This document shows, piece after piece, positions 1 to 7,168 of a stretch of 39,263 bases of DNA. Made by a program: the position numbers and the translations under genes. Source of the DNA: JAVVXB01 sp036651815 (GTDB lineage Bacteria > Bacillota > Clostridia > Christensenellales > CAG-138). The first letter of the stretch is position 1, and the number at the start of each line of letters is the position of its first letter. The stretch covers positions 1-39,263 of the forward strand of contig JAVVXB010000028.1 in the NCBI GenBank assembly GCA_036651815.1, in the 5' to 3' direction. Below the pieces are notes generated by a model, which was given only the letters and a program-made list of their open reading frames with translations, did not search any database and was not told the origin of the DNA.

Positions 1-238
1 CCATGATTCGTGATGCACTCATTATATGATTTGGTTTTCTAAAAATCAGTTTTTTTATCCCAATCTGTGTTGCAACCAACTGCGATACGATCATTGCAAT
101 AAAACACAGAACTATGTCTTTATAAAAATATATAAAGTTCCCTTTTATTACTATAAATAAAATGTATGCTGTGCTAAGAATACTTATTAAATATAGAAAA
201 ATTATCGCAACCTTTAACAAAGATTTATTATATGCCAT
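1..238 (-). CDS. Hypothetical membrane protein, truncated by the window edge
   Basis: An open frame runs from an ATG at 238 to the edge of the window without a stop, giving 79 residues of an incomplete protein. A good ribosome binding site (AAAGGTGAT) lies just upstream. The translation begins MAYNKSLLKV and contains two strongly hydrophobic stretches, at about residues 7-31 and 40-58, the second followed by a basic turn (IGIKKLIFRK). It therefore looks like a small integral membrane protein. I do not recognise the family. It lies 67 bases downstream of the secreted-protein gene at 306-791 on the same strand, so it may be co-transcribed from the ECF-type promoter at 880-908. A stable hairpin separates the two genes. 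Function is unknown. Confidence 0.6.
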   Translation of the reverse strand, partial: MAYNKSLLKVAIIFLYLISILSTAYILFIVIKGNFIYFYKDIVLCFIAMIVSQLVATQIGIKKLIFRKPNHIMSASRIM

Positions 239-263
239 TATAATCACCTTTCTATGGTCACAA

Positions 264-292
264 TGAACACGGGAGGGTAACTCCCGTGTTCA
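264..292 (-). terminator. Perfect 12-bp hairpin between the secreted-protein gene and the next gene
   Basis: Arms 264-275 and 281-292 are perfectly complementary around a five-base loop. On the minus strand the hairpin follows the stop codon at 306 by 14 bases. No T-run follows, so it may be an mRNA-stabilising or processing hairpin or a weak terminator that lowers expression of the gene at 1-238. Confidence 0.5.
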
Positions 293-305
293 TCAATGCT
301 AGTTT

Positions 306-791
306 TTATCGTGCAATATCAATAGTGCCAGTTAGTCGAGCTGAGTCATTTGCTTTCGTGCAACCTACATAATAGGATTTACTGCTGGTCAGCCCAGAAA
401 ATGTAAAATATCCATAGCCGACACGTGGAGCTTGTTCTCTTCCTACACGAGTAGCACCTACTAAGTCTTTTCTAAAACAATCGACATAATAGAAATCAGG
501 TAGACCAGCGGTTTCGCTTGCTTGAGAAGATACATTTACGTTAAGACTTGATGCATTTGTAAAATAATAGTTGCTGTAAATGCTTGCAGTAAATGAGAAC
601 GATCCCCTATAAGTTCCCGCAACCCAATCCCATTGTTGCGTGGGAGGTCTTGCGCCGCGTTCATTTGATTCGACCCATACGTCAACAAACCCATCATTTA
701 TCGGGCCGCCACCTTCATCCATAGCATATGCGGCAACCGGAAGTGAAAGACATAACACCACAAGAGCGACAATTGCGAGTAAGCGTTTCAA
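306..791 (-). CDS. Small secreted protein, probable ECF sigma target
   Basis: This 161-residue protein starts with MKRLLAIVALVV and has a clear Sec signal peptide ending at AYA (about residues 1-23). I place the start at a TTG at 791 because AAAGGAG lies 8 bases upstream; an ATG at 830 would put extra charged residues before the signal. The mature part is rich in Gly, Ser, Tyr and Thr, has only two Cys, and reads like an extracellular beta-rich domain. I do not recognise the family. Its overall design (signal peptide, short acidic start, Tyr-rich beta strands) resembles its divergent neighbour at 1013-1381. It is preceded by a TGTCAC-N18-CGTCA promoter shared with that neighbour and the anti-sigma gene, so it is probably part of the local ECF regulon. 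Function unknown. Confidence 0.8.
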   Translation of the reverse strand: MKRLLAIVALVVLCLSLPVAAYAMDEGGGPINDGFVDVWVESNERGARPPTQQWDWVAGTYRGSFSFTASIYSNYYFTNASSLNVNVSSQASETAGLPDFYYVDCFRKDLVGATRVGREQAPRVGYGYFTFSGLTSSKSYYVGCTKANDSARLTGTIDIAR

Positions 792-879
792 TACAAATTC
801 TCCTTTTTCTAATTGTTCATATGAAAGCAACTAGACATCCAACATAAGCATCACACCCCTGTCGTGGTTTCTACTTATT

Positions 880-908
880 TGACGTTCCAAGCACGGGAAA
901 TCGTGACA
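880..908 (-). promoter_or_regulatory. ECF-type promoter P1 (TGTCAC-N18-CGTCA)
   Basis: On the minus strand TGTCAC (903-908) is followed after exactly 18 bases by CGTCA (880-884). The same two elements with the same spacing occur at 938-966 and 2360-2388. CGTC is a common -10 core of ECF sigma promoters. It lies about 90 bases upstream of the TTG start at 791. Confidence 0.75.
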
Positions 909-937
909 AATTGTATAAAAATATATTTTTTAATAAC

Positions 938-966
938 TGTCACACTTTGCAATAGTTGAAACGTCA
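938..966 (+). promoter_or_regulatory. ECF-type promoter P2 (TGTCAC-N18-CGTCA)
   Basis: TGTCAC at 938-943 and CGTCA at 962-966 are separated by 18 bases, identical in layout to P1 and P3. It is divergent from P1, with the two -35 elements 29 bases apart, and lies 46 bases upstream of the ATG at 1013. Confidence 0.75.
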
Positions 967-1012
967 TAAATTCTGAGAAATAATTCTCAAAATTTACTTG
1001 GAGAACTCTTCT

Positions 1013-1381
1013 ATGAAAACACTAAAGAAAACCATTGCCATTGTCTCTACACTCATTTTATGTTTGACATTCTGTGCATCTACTTTTGCTGCATCAGATG
1101 AAGATGGGGTCGTGCAAACACGAGACCTATCACTCACGCCTAGCCTAACTAGAAGCGTTGCAAAATTGCGTGGACGCTCAAGCGGCAGTGAATACATTAC
1201 GGTCTCGTTCGATCTATATTCTGCAAGTGGTGCATGGGTTGGTGGAGGCTCGGCAGCTGGATATGGTCAGGCAACTGCATCAGATTCCGTCACGTTGGCT
1301 TCTGGCACTTACAGAATGGAAGCACAGATAGCTAGCAACAGTGGTTCCGACTATTCAAAGACATATTATCTCAGTGTTTAA
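1013..1381 (+). CDS. Small secreted protein, probable ECF sigma target
   Basis: This 122-residue protein begins MKTLKKTIAIVSTL and has a typical signal peptide ending near TFA (about residue 26). The start at 1013 is preferred over an in-frame TTG at 998 because GGAG lies 9 bases upstream and the signal peptide then begins with Lys residues. The mature region is about 95 residues, free of Cys, rich in Ser, Gly and Tyr, with alternating hydrophobic residues suggesting a beta-sandwich, and ends in YYLSV. I do not recognise a family. It is divergent from the secreted protein at 306-791 and both are driven by the same promoter type. A bidirectional hairpin terminator follows at 1441-1472. Confidence 0.8.
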   Translation: MKTLKKTIAIVSTLILCLTFCASTFAASDEDGVVQTRDLSLTPSLTRSVAKLRGRSSGSEYITVSFDLYSASGAWVGGGSAAGYGQATASDSVTLASGTYRMEAQIASNSGSDYSKTYYLSV

Positions 1382-1440
1382 AATTGCTGCAAGAAAGGAA
1401 ATGACATTCACGAATAGATAATTTAAAGATGAAAAGCTGC

Positions 1441-1472
1441 GAGAGTTGTCCATTATTAACTGGCCAACTCTC
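1441..1472. terminator. Bidirectional hairpin terminator
   Basis: GAGAGTTG (1441-1448) pairs with CAACTCTC (1465-1472), and the stem extends inward by three pairs after one mismatch. It sits between convergent genes ending at 1381 (+) and 1477 (-). On the minus strand it is followed closely by a TTTT tract, and on the plus strand by a T-rich stretch. Confidence 0.6.
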
Positions 1473-1476
1473 ATGT

Positions 1477-2337
1477 TTACTTTAGTGCGTCTAGTATGCT
1501 TTCAAATGCCTGCCCGTTGCTCGCTCCAATTGAAAGCACCGAATCATTCAGTAAAACGATACCGCCAAACTCACCATTGCTTGGATTAATCCCATAATAA
1601 AGAGTATATCCATTCCTAATTTCTGTAGACATATACGATTGGTCTTCTGTCCATGTATCCATTACCGTTCCTTTAAACCATTCTTGAGTAAGGCGAATCC
1701 AATTCCCGTCTTTATCAGAGTATGTAATCCAAATGGTCTGCCCAAAGTCGGGATCATATTGGCCTTGGACACTCGTTACGTTCCAAGAATCATTGGAAAG
1801 CACAAACGGCTTCAGTTTTGTTTTCATACAGAATTCATCAATACTTGAATAAAGAATTACCTCGCTAATTACTTCATAAGTTCTGTCAACAATAATACTA
1901 ATCCCGTTAGTTTCTCTACCAGTCTCTGAATATTGTTGCGTAATTTCGGCATGGTTTTCAAACACCCGAATAATGTAATCAAATATTTCTTTCGCCATTG
2001 ATCGCCCAGTAGGAATCAAAGTGAAGAACACGATAATTGCAGCGACTAGTCCTGCTATTGCGACCCTATAATAAGGCTTGAATCCAGTCTGTCTTACAAT
2101 ACGTCTTTGCTTATGATCTCTTCCCTTTTTTACTTTATAGATGGATGCACCAAGCTCTGCCCATTGTACCGCATATTGCGGATAGCGGAGCTTGCAGTTT
2201 TCCGTCATTTCTTCAATAGACGGCAACGTTGCAATAGTGATACGTCGTTGCGCCTCCGAAAGCGGCATGGTAAAAGCAGCATCAAGAATACTCGGATGCT
2301 CCCGTAAATATGCTTTTAATTTTTTACCGCTTATCAT
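1477..2337 (-). CDS. Membrane anti-sigma factor candidate
   Basis: This 286-residue protein has a cytoplasmic N-terminal part (about residues 1-88), one transmembrane helix (about 90-109) and a large extracytoplasmic C-terminal domain. That domain has the look of the DUF4367-like sensor modules found in many Bacillota anti-sigma factors. I choose the ATG at 2337 because GAGGTG lies 5 bases upstream; a longer frame from 2397 has no ribosome binding site and would overlap the sigma gene. It follows the ECF sigma gene on the same strand, the classic arrangement for a cognate anti-sigma factor. A TGTCAC-N18-CGTCA promoter fits into the 56 bases between the two genes, implying negative feedback: active sigma makes more of its inhibitor. 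The role is inferred from topology and position, as I see no zinc (ZAS) motif. Confidence 0.75.
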   Translation of the reverse strand: MISGKKLKAYLREHPSILDAAFTMPLSEAQRRITIATLPSIEEMTENCKLRYPQYAVQWAELGASIYKVKKGRDHKQRRIVRQTGFKPYYRVAIAGLVAAIIVFFTLIPTGRSMAKEIFDYIIRVFENHAEITQQYSETGRETNGISIIVDRTYEVISEVILYSSIDEFCMKTKLKPFVLSNDSWNVTSVQGQYDPDFGQTIWITYSDKDGNWIRLTQEWFKGTVMDTWTEDQSYMSTEIRNGYTLYYGINPSNGEFGGIVLLNDSVLSIGASNGQAFESILDALK

Positions 2338-2359
2338 TATTGCACCTCGTCTATCTATA

Positions 2360-2388
2360 TGACGTTTCAGAGCATGTAAACCGTGACA
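2360..2388 (-). promoter_or_regulatory. ECF-type promoter P3 (TGTCAC-N18-CGTCA)
   Basis: On the minus strand TGTCAC (2383-2388) and CGTCA (2360-2364) are spaced 18 bases apart. The site lies entirely in the gap between the sigma stop (2394) and the anti-sigma start (2337), leaving a short leader that holds the ribosome binding site. Confidence 0.75.
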
Positions 2389-2393
2389 ATATT

Positions 2394-2909
2394 TCATCTA
2401 ATTAAAGCAATAATCATTGTAAATAGAAGCATATCATTCGGAATACTCTTTCGCATTCTTCTAAAGCGTTGCCGCAACGTGGCGGCTTTGATGTTCATGA
2501 CCTTTGCTATGCTTTCGACCGTATCACCATCAAGAACATATCGAATAAATGCTTCGCGCATTTCGGGCGTAAAACTTGCTAAATAATGCTCTAGCCATTG
2601 TTTGGCATCGGAATGCGCATAATCATGGGAATATGTGCTTTCTGGGAAATCATCCATGATAGCAGGATCAGTTCTGACAGCTCGACTTTCTTTTCTGATA
2701 GCATCGATAGATGAATTTCGTGTTATACGGAATAAAAACGCACTCATGTTGTCAATTTTGAGATCGCTTTGCATTTCACATATTCTGACTGCCAAATCCT
2801 GAACAATGTCAAAAGACTTATCCTCATCGTTCAGGATGCTCATTGCGTAGCCTTTCAGTTGCTCATATTTTTCCGCGTAAACGTCAAAAAGTTTTTGTCT
2901 TGCTGTCAT
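2394..2909 (-). CDS. ECF-type RNA polymerase sigma factor
   Basis: This 171-residue protein has the two-domain layout of an extracytoplasmic-function sigma factor. Region 2 spans about residues 10-80, including the ILNDEDKSFDIVQDLAVRI segment and the LFRITRNSSIDAIRKE segment typical of 2.3-2.4. Region 4 spans about 110-160, with a helix-turn-helix around VESIAKVMNIKAATLRQRFRR. AAAGGAG lies 7 bases before the ATG. It should direct RNA polymerase to a small set of promoters, very probably the three TGTCAC-N18-CGTCA sites in this window. Its own promoter is of housekeeping type (TTGGAA-N17-TATAAT at 2927-2955), so the sigma gene itself does not appear autoregulated. An IS200-type element ends close upstream. 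Confidence 0.9.
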   Translation of the reverse strand: MTARQKLFDVYAEKYEQLKGYAMSILNDEDKSFDIVQDLAVRICEMQSDLKIDNMSAFLFRITRNSSIDAIRKESRAVRTDPAIMDDFPESTYSHDYAHSDAKQWLEHYLASFTPEMREAFIRYVLDGDTVESIAKVMNIKAATLRQRFRRMRKSIPNDMLLFTMIIALIR

Positions 2910-2926
2910 ACTTGCTCCTTTGCGTC

Positions 2927-2955
2927 ATTATAACAAATCCGGGACAATGTTCCAA
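2927..2955 (-). promoter_or_regulatory. Sigma-A-type promoter of the ECF sigma gene
   Basis: On the minus strand TTGGAA (2950-2955), 17 bases and a perfect TATAAT (2927-2932) lie 17 bases before the ATG at 2909. The IS200-type end hairpin starts at 2975, only 20 bases upstream of the -35. Confidence 0.65.
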
Positions 2956-3080
2956 TGACACATTCTAATCGCTTCCACCCGTAAAACGGGTGGTTCGAAC
3001 TAGGGCTATAAGCCCATATTGCCGACATGCGCCTAAAGACGCTGGCTTTCGTTCACTCAAGCTACTATGTCTCATCTTAC

Positions 3081-3557
3081 TTAACGCCCCTTAAGGGGCG
3101 CTTTTTTCATAAGCGGATCTTCGTATTCCTTTACGCTTAACTTGTCAACCGCTATATCGTCTCGTTCTTGGTCTTGGATATATTTTCTGATTGTGGCTTC
3201 GTTCAAACCAACCGTTGTCACATAGAATCCTTCCGCCCAGAAATGCCTATTACCAAACTTGTACTTTAGGTTCGCATGTTTGTCAAATATCATGAGTGCA
3301 CTTTTCCCTTTTAAGTAGCCCCTGAAACTCGATACTGCCATTTTGGGTGGAATGCTTAACAACAGATGTACATGATCCGGCATCATATGCCCTTCAAGTA
3401 TCTCCACACCCTTATACCTACAAAGTTGTTTCAGTATGTCGCGGATACTCTCCCGATATTGATTGTAAATGATTTTTCGTCTATACTTCGGGGTAAACAC
3501 AATGTGGTATTTGCACAACCATTTTGTGTGCGCTAAACTATTTTCCTGTTTAGCCAT
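3081..3557 (-). CDS. tnpA: IS200-family transposase TnpA (Y1 HUH)
   Basis: This 158-residue protein is a single-strand DNA transposase of the IS200/IS605 family. The HUH metal-binding motif is visible as DHVHLLL (His62 and His64) and the catalytic tyrosine is probably Tyr126 in IRKYIQDQ. The early KYHIVFTPKYRRK segment is also characteristic. Length is normal and no frameshift is seen, so it may be active. I start it at the ATG at 3557, right after AAAGGTGAT, rather than at an upstream in-frame ATG at 3581. The ribosome binding site is locked in a long hairpin (3558-3621), which is the known way IS200 elements keep TnpA synthesis low. Confidence 0.93.
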   Translation of the reverse strand: MAKQENSLAHTKWLCKYHIVFTPKYRRKIIYNQYRESIRDILKQLCRYKGVEILEGHMMPDHVHLLLSIPPKMAVSSFRGYLKGKSALMIFDKHANLKYKFGNRHFWAEGFYVTTVGLNEATIRKYIQDQERDDIAVDKLSVKEYEDPLMKKAPLKGR

Positions 3558-3621
3558 GGAATCACCTTTCCTTTCTGACATAGTAGCTTGAGCTCTTCTA
3601 TGTTACAGGAAAGGTGATTCC
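3558..3621 (-). promoter_or_regulatory. tnpA 5' leader hairpin masking the ribosome binding site
   Basis: A perfect 15-base inverted repeat, 3558-3572 against 3607-3621, brackets the tnpA leader. The arm next to the start codon contains the Shine-Dalgarno sequence AAAGGTGAT. An additional ACATAG/CTATGT pairing extends the stem inward. In the minus-strand RNA this would hide the start, as in IS200 itself. Confidence 0.7.
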
Positions 3622-3693
3622 TTTTGTATAACCCTTTGTCTCTCACCCGCATAGCGGGTGGTTTATTGTGCGACCGCTTCGCGCTCGCACAGA

Positions 3694-3750
3694 CTGAAGT
3701 CCATAACAAGAATCGCTGCCACCTTTCGGCGACAGCGATCTTGATTCGTT
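3694..3750 (-). terminator. Hairpin terminator for the LCP gene with flanking CTGAAGTCCATAA
   Basis: The minus-strand RNA can form a long stem from about 3747 to 3710 with a GAAA loop and G-U wobbles, fitting minus-strand use. It lies about 95 bases after the LCP stop codon. It is followed by TTATGGACTTCAG (3694-3706), a 13-base string that also flanks the terminator hairpin at 16115-16140. Confidence 0.5.
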
Positions 3751-3843
3751 TTCTTGTTGTTTTACCGGTCTTCTTGACAAGGGGTGGTTTATATGCAGTT
3801 GCTGCTGGTTTTATCTGTTATTGAAGGAAACCCCGAAGCTAGA

Positions 3844-5865
3844 TCAATTAAAGTCGACCTTGACCTCGTTGAAATCACGATCGTTCTCGTAGCGAAGCGT
3901 CCATTGAATTCTGGAATGGCCAAATTCGCTGGCCAAGGCGTCAGCCTCCGTCATCAAATGTGAAACTTCGTCGGAAAGTGTTGTGCCCGCATGGCTCAAA
4001 GAATTACTCTTGCCTTTGCTGAATTTGTCGGCTTCTTTACGAGCCTCAGCCTGTGCCTGCTCCACAGCTTCGATCGCCTGCAAATAAGTTGCGAACTGTT
4101 GACGTTGCCATTCCGTATACTGCTGTGTCAGTTCATGCAGAACCGGCGCGCGACCGCTCAAATTACGCACAGTAAATCCATTGGAAGCCAGCGAACTAGC
4201 CCCAATGATAACTTCGCCGCCCGTACCCGCATTTCCACCGGCAGTGGCAAATGGATCCGCCGTAATAATTGGCTCTGCAGTGACGATTGGATTTGTTGGC
4301 GCATACGGATCGGGTGTGACGGTCGGCTCGAAGGTTGGCTCCAGTGTCGGTACGGCCGTAGGCAGCAGATCATCCGCGGCAATGGCACTGCGCACATAGT
4401 CGGTCAGTGGTTCGCAGCTCTTTAAATATAGATCTGCGCGCATGTCCGCCCAACGGTAGACGGCATAGGCCATTGAATATTCCTTCTCCTCCGGCACATC
4501 CACGTTAAATACGGTCTTGACAATCTTGACACGGTTGGCTTGATCCGTGATGCAAAAATTCCAGTTGAAGATGTTCTTCATCGTTCCGTTCATCGAATAC
4601 ATACCGATGTTTTCACTGCTTAAATTGTATGCAAACGCAGCGAGCGCAGCCGTCTGGCCCAGCGAACAGTTTGTAAACAGCTGTCCTTCAAAAGAGTTCA
4701 CAATATCGGGGATCTTCAAAATCAAGTTCTGTTTTTGCATGGACTGAAACAGCGCCACCATCATCTTCTTCTGGCGGTTGACACGATTCCAGTCGCCGGC
4801 ACTGCTGATGTTTTTACGCACACGCAGATAATCCAGCACCGCCTGCCCGTTCATATGCTGCTGACCTTCCTTATATTTGCGGCCCATCATCGTATAACTC
4901 ATCTCTAACTCATAGTCCACGCCGCCGACTGCATCCACAAGGCCTTTCACGGCGGGCATGGTAACGGCAAAATAATAGTCCACCGGAATGCCGCCAATCA
5001 TCCAACTGGCAGCCTCGCAGCTCTTCAAAAAGCCCGCGCCGCCGGGCGCTTCCATTCCGCCGCCGCAGTTCAACGATGCATTGAGCTTATAGATGCCCTT
5101 GACACCCGGGATCTTGGCATACGTATCCCTTGGTAACGAGATTAAATCCACACGATTTTCATCAAAATTGATGGCAAGGATCATCATCACATCCGAATGG
5201 TAGTCATGCTTACCGTTCCAAGTCTCCCGTTCCTCCGCGTAGTCAACGCCGATCACCAGTACGTTGACGATATTTTTCATCATGGTCAGATCGGCCTGCG
5301 CGTACAGTTGCTGATAAGGATCGATTGTCGGCGTTGCCGCCAAAGGCTCAGGGGTTACCGTCCCCGCTACGTCAATCTCATGGATCGTATCTAATGGAGG
5401 CGGTGTTTTCCCTGAGGATGCGCCAAAGAACGATGATGGATGATTGATTATTTTATACGCAAAGACACCGCCCGCAATGAGCAGCGCAATACCCAGCGCA
5501 ATGAGCGCAATCCAAAGAATCCGGCTCCTTCTGCGTCGGCGGTGCCGTCTCTTTTTTGGCGTTTCACGCTGATAAAACTCCGTCGGCACAAACGCCTCCA
5601 CACCCCCTTCACGTCTGGTTGGGGCTGTCTCCTGCCACAGTTCCGAACGCGTCTCTGCATCGTGGGGGGCTGGCTGTTGAAAATCCGATTCCATTAGCTC
5701 GTCCTCAAATGGCGGCTCCATCGGTATCTGCACCTCTGTTGTCTGGTTAGCTGAAACCGTCGGAGGAATGGTATCATCCTGCTGTGCATCAAACAGATCA
5801 TTCATCAACTGGTCGGAACCATCGTCCATCCCGTTTTCGTGTTGGTTGTTCTTACGGTCTTCCAT
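3844..5865 (-). CDS. LytR-CpsA-Psr (LCP) family cell-envelope protein
   Basis: This 673-residue protein is a type II membrane protein with an acidic cytoplasmic N-terminus (about 1-100), an arginine-rich stop (105-114), one transmembrane helix (about 115-137) and an extracellular LCP domain (about 198-372). LCP motifs are visible: NVLVIGVD, SLPRDTY (243-249), LVDAVGGVDYEL and DYLRVRK...DWNRVNRQ. The Arg and Asp residues that bind the pyrophosphate of the polyprenyl substrate are present. LCP enzymes transfer wall polymers such as teichoic acids or capsule from lipid carriers to peptidoglycan. The tail holds a Pro-Thr-rich PTLEPTFEPT linker (about 490-545) and a coil. AAAGGAT lies about 13 bases before the ATG, a rather long spacing. 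It is divergent from the glycosyltransferase operon. Confidence 0.92.
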   Translation of the reverse strand: MEDRKNNQHENGMDDGSDQLMNDLFDAQQDDTIPPTVSANQTTEVQIPMEPPFEDELMESDFQQPAPHDAETRSELWQETAPTRREGGVEAFVPTEFYQRETPKKRRHRRRRRSRILWIALIALGIALLIAGGVFAYKIINHPSSFFGASSGKTPPPLDTIHEIDVAGTVTPEPLAATPTIDPYQQLYAQADLTMMKNIVNVLVIGVDYAEERETWNGKHDYHSDVMMILAINFDENRVDLISLPRDTYAKIPGVKGIYKLNASLNCGGGMEAPGGAGFLKSCEAASWMIGGIPVDYYFAVTMPAVKGLVDAVGGVDYELEMSYTMMGRKYKEGQQHMNGQAVLDYLRVRKNISSAGDWNRVNRQKKMMVALFQSMQKQNLILKIPDIVNSFEGQLFTNCSLGQTAALAAFAYNLSSENIGMYSMNGTMKNIFNWNFCITDQANRVKIVKTVFNVDVPEEKEYSMAYAVYRWADMRADLYLKSCEPLTDYVRSAIAADDLLPTAVPTLEPTFEPTVTPDPYAPTNPIVTAEPIITADPFATAGGNAGTGGEVIIGASSLASNGFTVRNLSGRAPVLHELTQQYTEWQRQQFATYLQAIEAVEQAQAEARKEADKFSKGKSNSLSHAGTTLSDEVSHLMTEADALASEFGHSRIQWTLRYENDRDFNEVKVDFN

Positions 5866-5911
5866 AGGTTAAGCGTTATCCTTTCACGCGTATAGACTCT
5901 TTGATCTCATC

Positions 5912-5917
5912 ATTATA
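5912..5917 (-). promoter_or_regulatory. Candidate -10 box for the LCP gene
   Basis: A perfect TATAAT on the minus strand lies 46 bases upstream of the ATG at 5865. No good -35 hexamer is visible at 16-18 bases, so this is only a suggestion. Confidence 0.35.
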
Positions 5918-6017
5918 TCAGAGATTTTATGGTTTCCACGTCATTTTTAAGATATTACAAAGAGTTTACATTATGACGATGCCGCGATTCTTCGCCGCAA
6001 CTATCCAAAATCATTTC

Positions 6018-6046
6018 TTTTCAGCGGGAATGATTTAAGGTATAAT
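6018..6046 (+). promoter_or_regulatory. Candidate sigma-A promoter of the glycosyltransferase operon
   Basis: TTTTCA (6018-6023), 17 bases and a perfect TATAAT (6041-6046) precede the strong ribosome binding site TAGGAGGTCA at 6084-6093. Confidence 0.5.
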
Positions 6047-6121
6047 AGTGATGTATGGCTTAGGCCACACAAATTATTACTTGTAGGAGGTCACCGCAAT
6101 GCGTCCATTGGATGCATTGGT

Positions 6122-7168
6122 GTGTGTATCAAAAACGCTATGGTTGTCATCATACCGGCGTACCAGCCGGATGAAAAGCTATACAAGCTGGTACTCTCCT
6201 TGTCCGAAACTACGGATTATCCCATTATCATTGTCAACGACGGCAGCAGTGAAGACAAAAATCCACTGTTTGAATCGCTGGAGCCTTACGCAAAAATTTT
6301 AGTCCATCCCATAAATCGTGGCAAGGGTGCAGCGCTTAAAACCGCATACGCCTATATATCAGAGCACTTTCCTCCCGATGATGGCGTGATCACCGTGGAT
6401 GCAGATGGCCAGCATGTCCCGCAGGATATCGTACGTGTTGCCAAGGCTTGGGAAGCTTCTCCCGATCGACTGGTTCTCGGAAGCCGTCTCTTCACTGGCG
6501 ACGTCCCCTTTAAAAGCCGGGCGGGCAACGCCATCACACGCTTCGTTTTTGCCGTCAGTACCGGTGTCAAGGTGTTTGATACCCAGACGGGGCTACGCGC
6601 TTTCGGCGTGTTTCGTCTCCCTATGATGTTAGCTACAAAAGGCGACCGCTATGAGTATGAAATCAACGTACTACTCTATGCCACGCGCAACCACATTTCC
6701 ATTGAGGAGGTTCCCATTGAAACCGTTTATATTGAAGACAATGCGTCTTCTCACTTTCATCCGATCCGCGATGCTTGGCGAATTTACAAGATGATTCTGC
6801 TTTTTGTCGCATCCTCGCTAATTACCTGCGGGTTGGACTATGTGTTGGTGCTCGTCATCAGTGCGGTCACGCAAAGTATGACTCATTCGCTGCTCATCAG
6901 CGTGGTATCAGCACGAGTACTCAGCTCGCTTGTCAACTACATAATCAACTGCAAGTTGGTATTCAACCACCGCAGCAAGAGCAGCATCTTGCGTTACTAT
7001 CTGCTGGCAGCCGCAATTCTCGGGGCAAACTACGCGCTGTTGCTGTTGATTACAAAAGTTATGCCTCTGGCAATCGGAAAGATTCTGGTCGAGCTGGCGC
7101 TCTATCCGCTTAGCTTTTATCTGCAAAGAAAATATGTATTTCCACCTTTGGGTGACGAGGAGCTATGA
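6122..7168 (+). CDS. Family 2 glycosyltransferase fused to a GtrA-type membrane domain
   Basis: This 348-residue protein has an N-terminal GT-A fold glycosyltransferase domain (about 7-215) with VVIIPAYQPD, IIIVNDGSS and the metal-binding DADGQH (93-98). A C-terminal GtrA-like part (about 222-345) has four membrane helices. Such fusions transfer sugars to polyprenyl phosphate or move the product across the membrane for wall or exopolysaccharide decoration. The start is unclear. GTG 6122 and ATG 6140 lack ribosome binding sites, while an excellent TAGGAGGTCA precedes an ATG at 6099 that is in a different frame. The next gene overlaps it by four bases (ATGA), so the three genes form an operon. 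It is divergent from the LCP gene, supporting an envelope role. Confidence 0.88.
   Translation: MCIKNAMVVIIPAYQPDEKLYKLVLSLSETTDYPIIIVNDGSSEDKNPLFESLEPYAKILVHPINRGKGAALKTAYAYISEHFPPDDGVITVDADGQHVPQDIVRVAKAWEASPDRLVLGSRLFTGDVPFKSRAGNAITRFVFAVSTGVKVFDTQTGLRAFGVFRLPMMLATKGDRYEYEINVLLYATRNHISIEEVPIETVYIEDNASSHFHPIRDAWRIYKMILLFVASSLITCGLDYVLVLVISAVTQSMTHSLLISVVSARVLSSLVNYIINCKLVFNHRSKSSILRYYLLAAAILGANYALLLLITKVMPLAIGKILVELALYPLSFYLQRKYVFPPLGDEEL

Larger units (their letters stand above)
2965..3690 (-). mobile_element. IS200/IS605-type insertion element (tnpA only)
   Basis: The element holds one TnpA gene and no TnpB. Both ends carry small palindromic hairpins as expected for this family: CCACCCGT/ACGGGTGG at 2975-2993 and CACCCGC/GCGGGTG at 3644-3660, sharing the core ACCCG...CGGGTGG. 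A 16-base inverted repeat links 3056-3071 with 3577-3592. A GCCCCTTAAGGGGC palindrome overlaps the end of tnpA (about 3085-3100) and is followed on the plus strand by six T, which could block transcription entering antisense. Exact ends are uncertain because these elements make no target duplication. Confidence 0.75.

Noticed and set aside
2904..2927. TGTCAT...CGTCAT on the plus strand near the sigma start as a fourth ECF promoter
   Set aside because: The spacing is 13 bases, not 18, and it points away from the sigma gene with no target gene in front of it.
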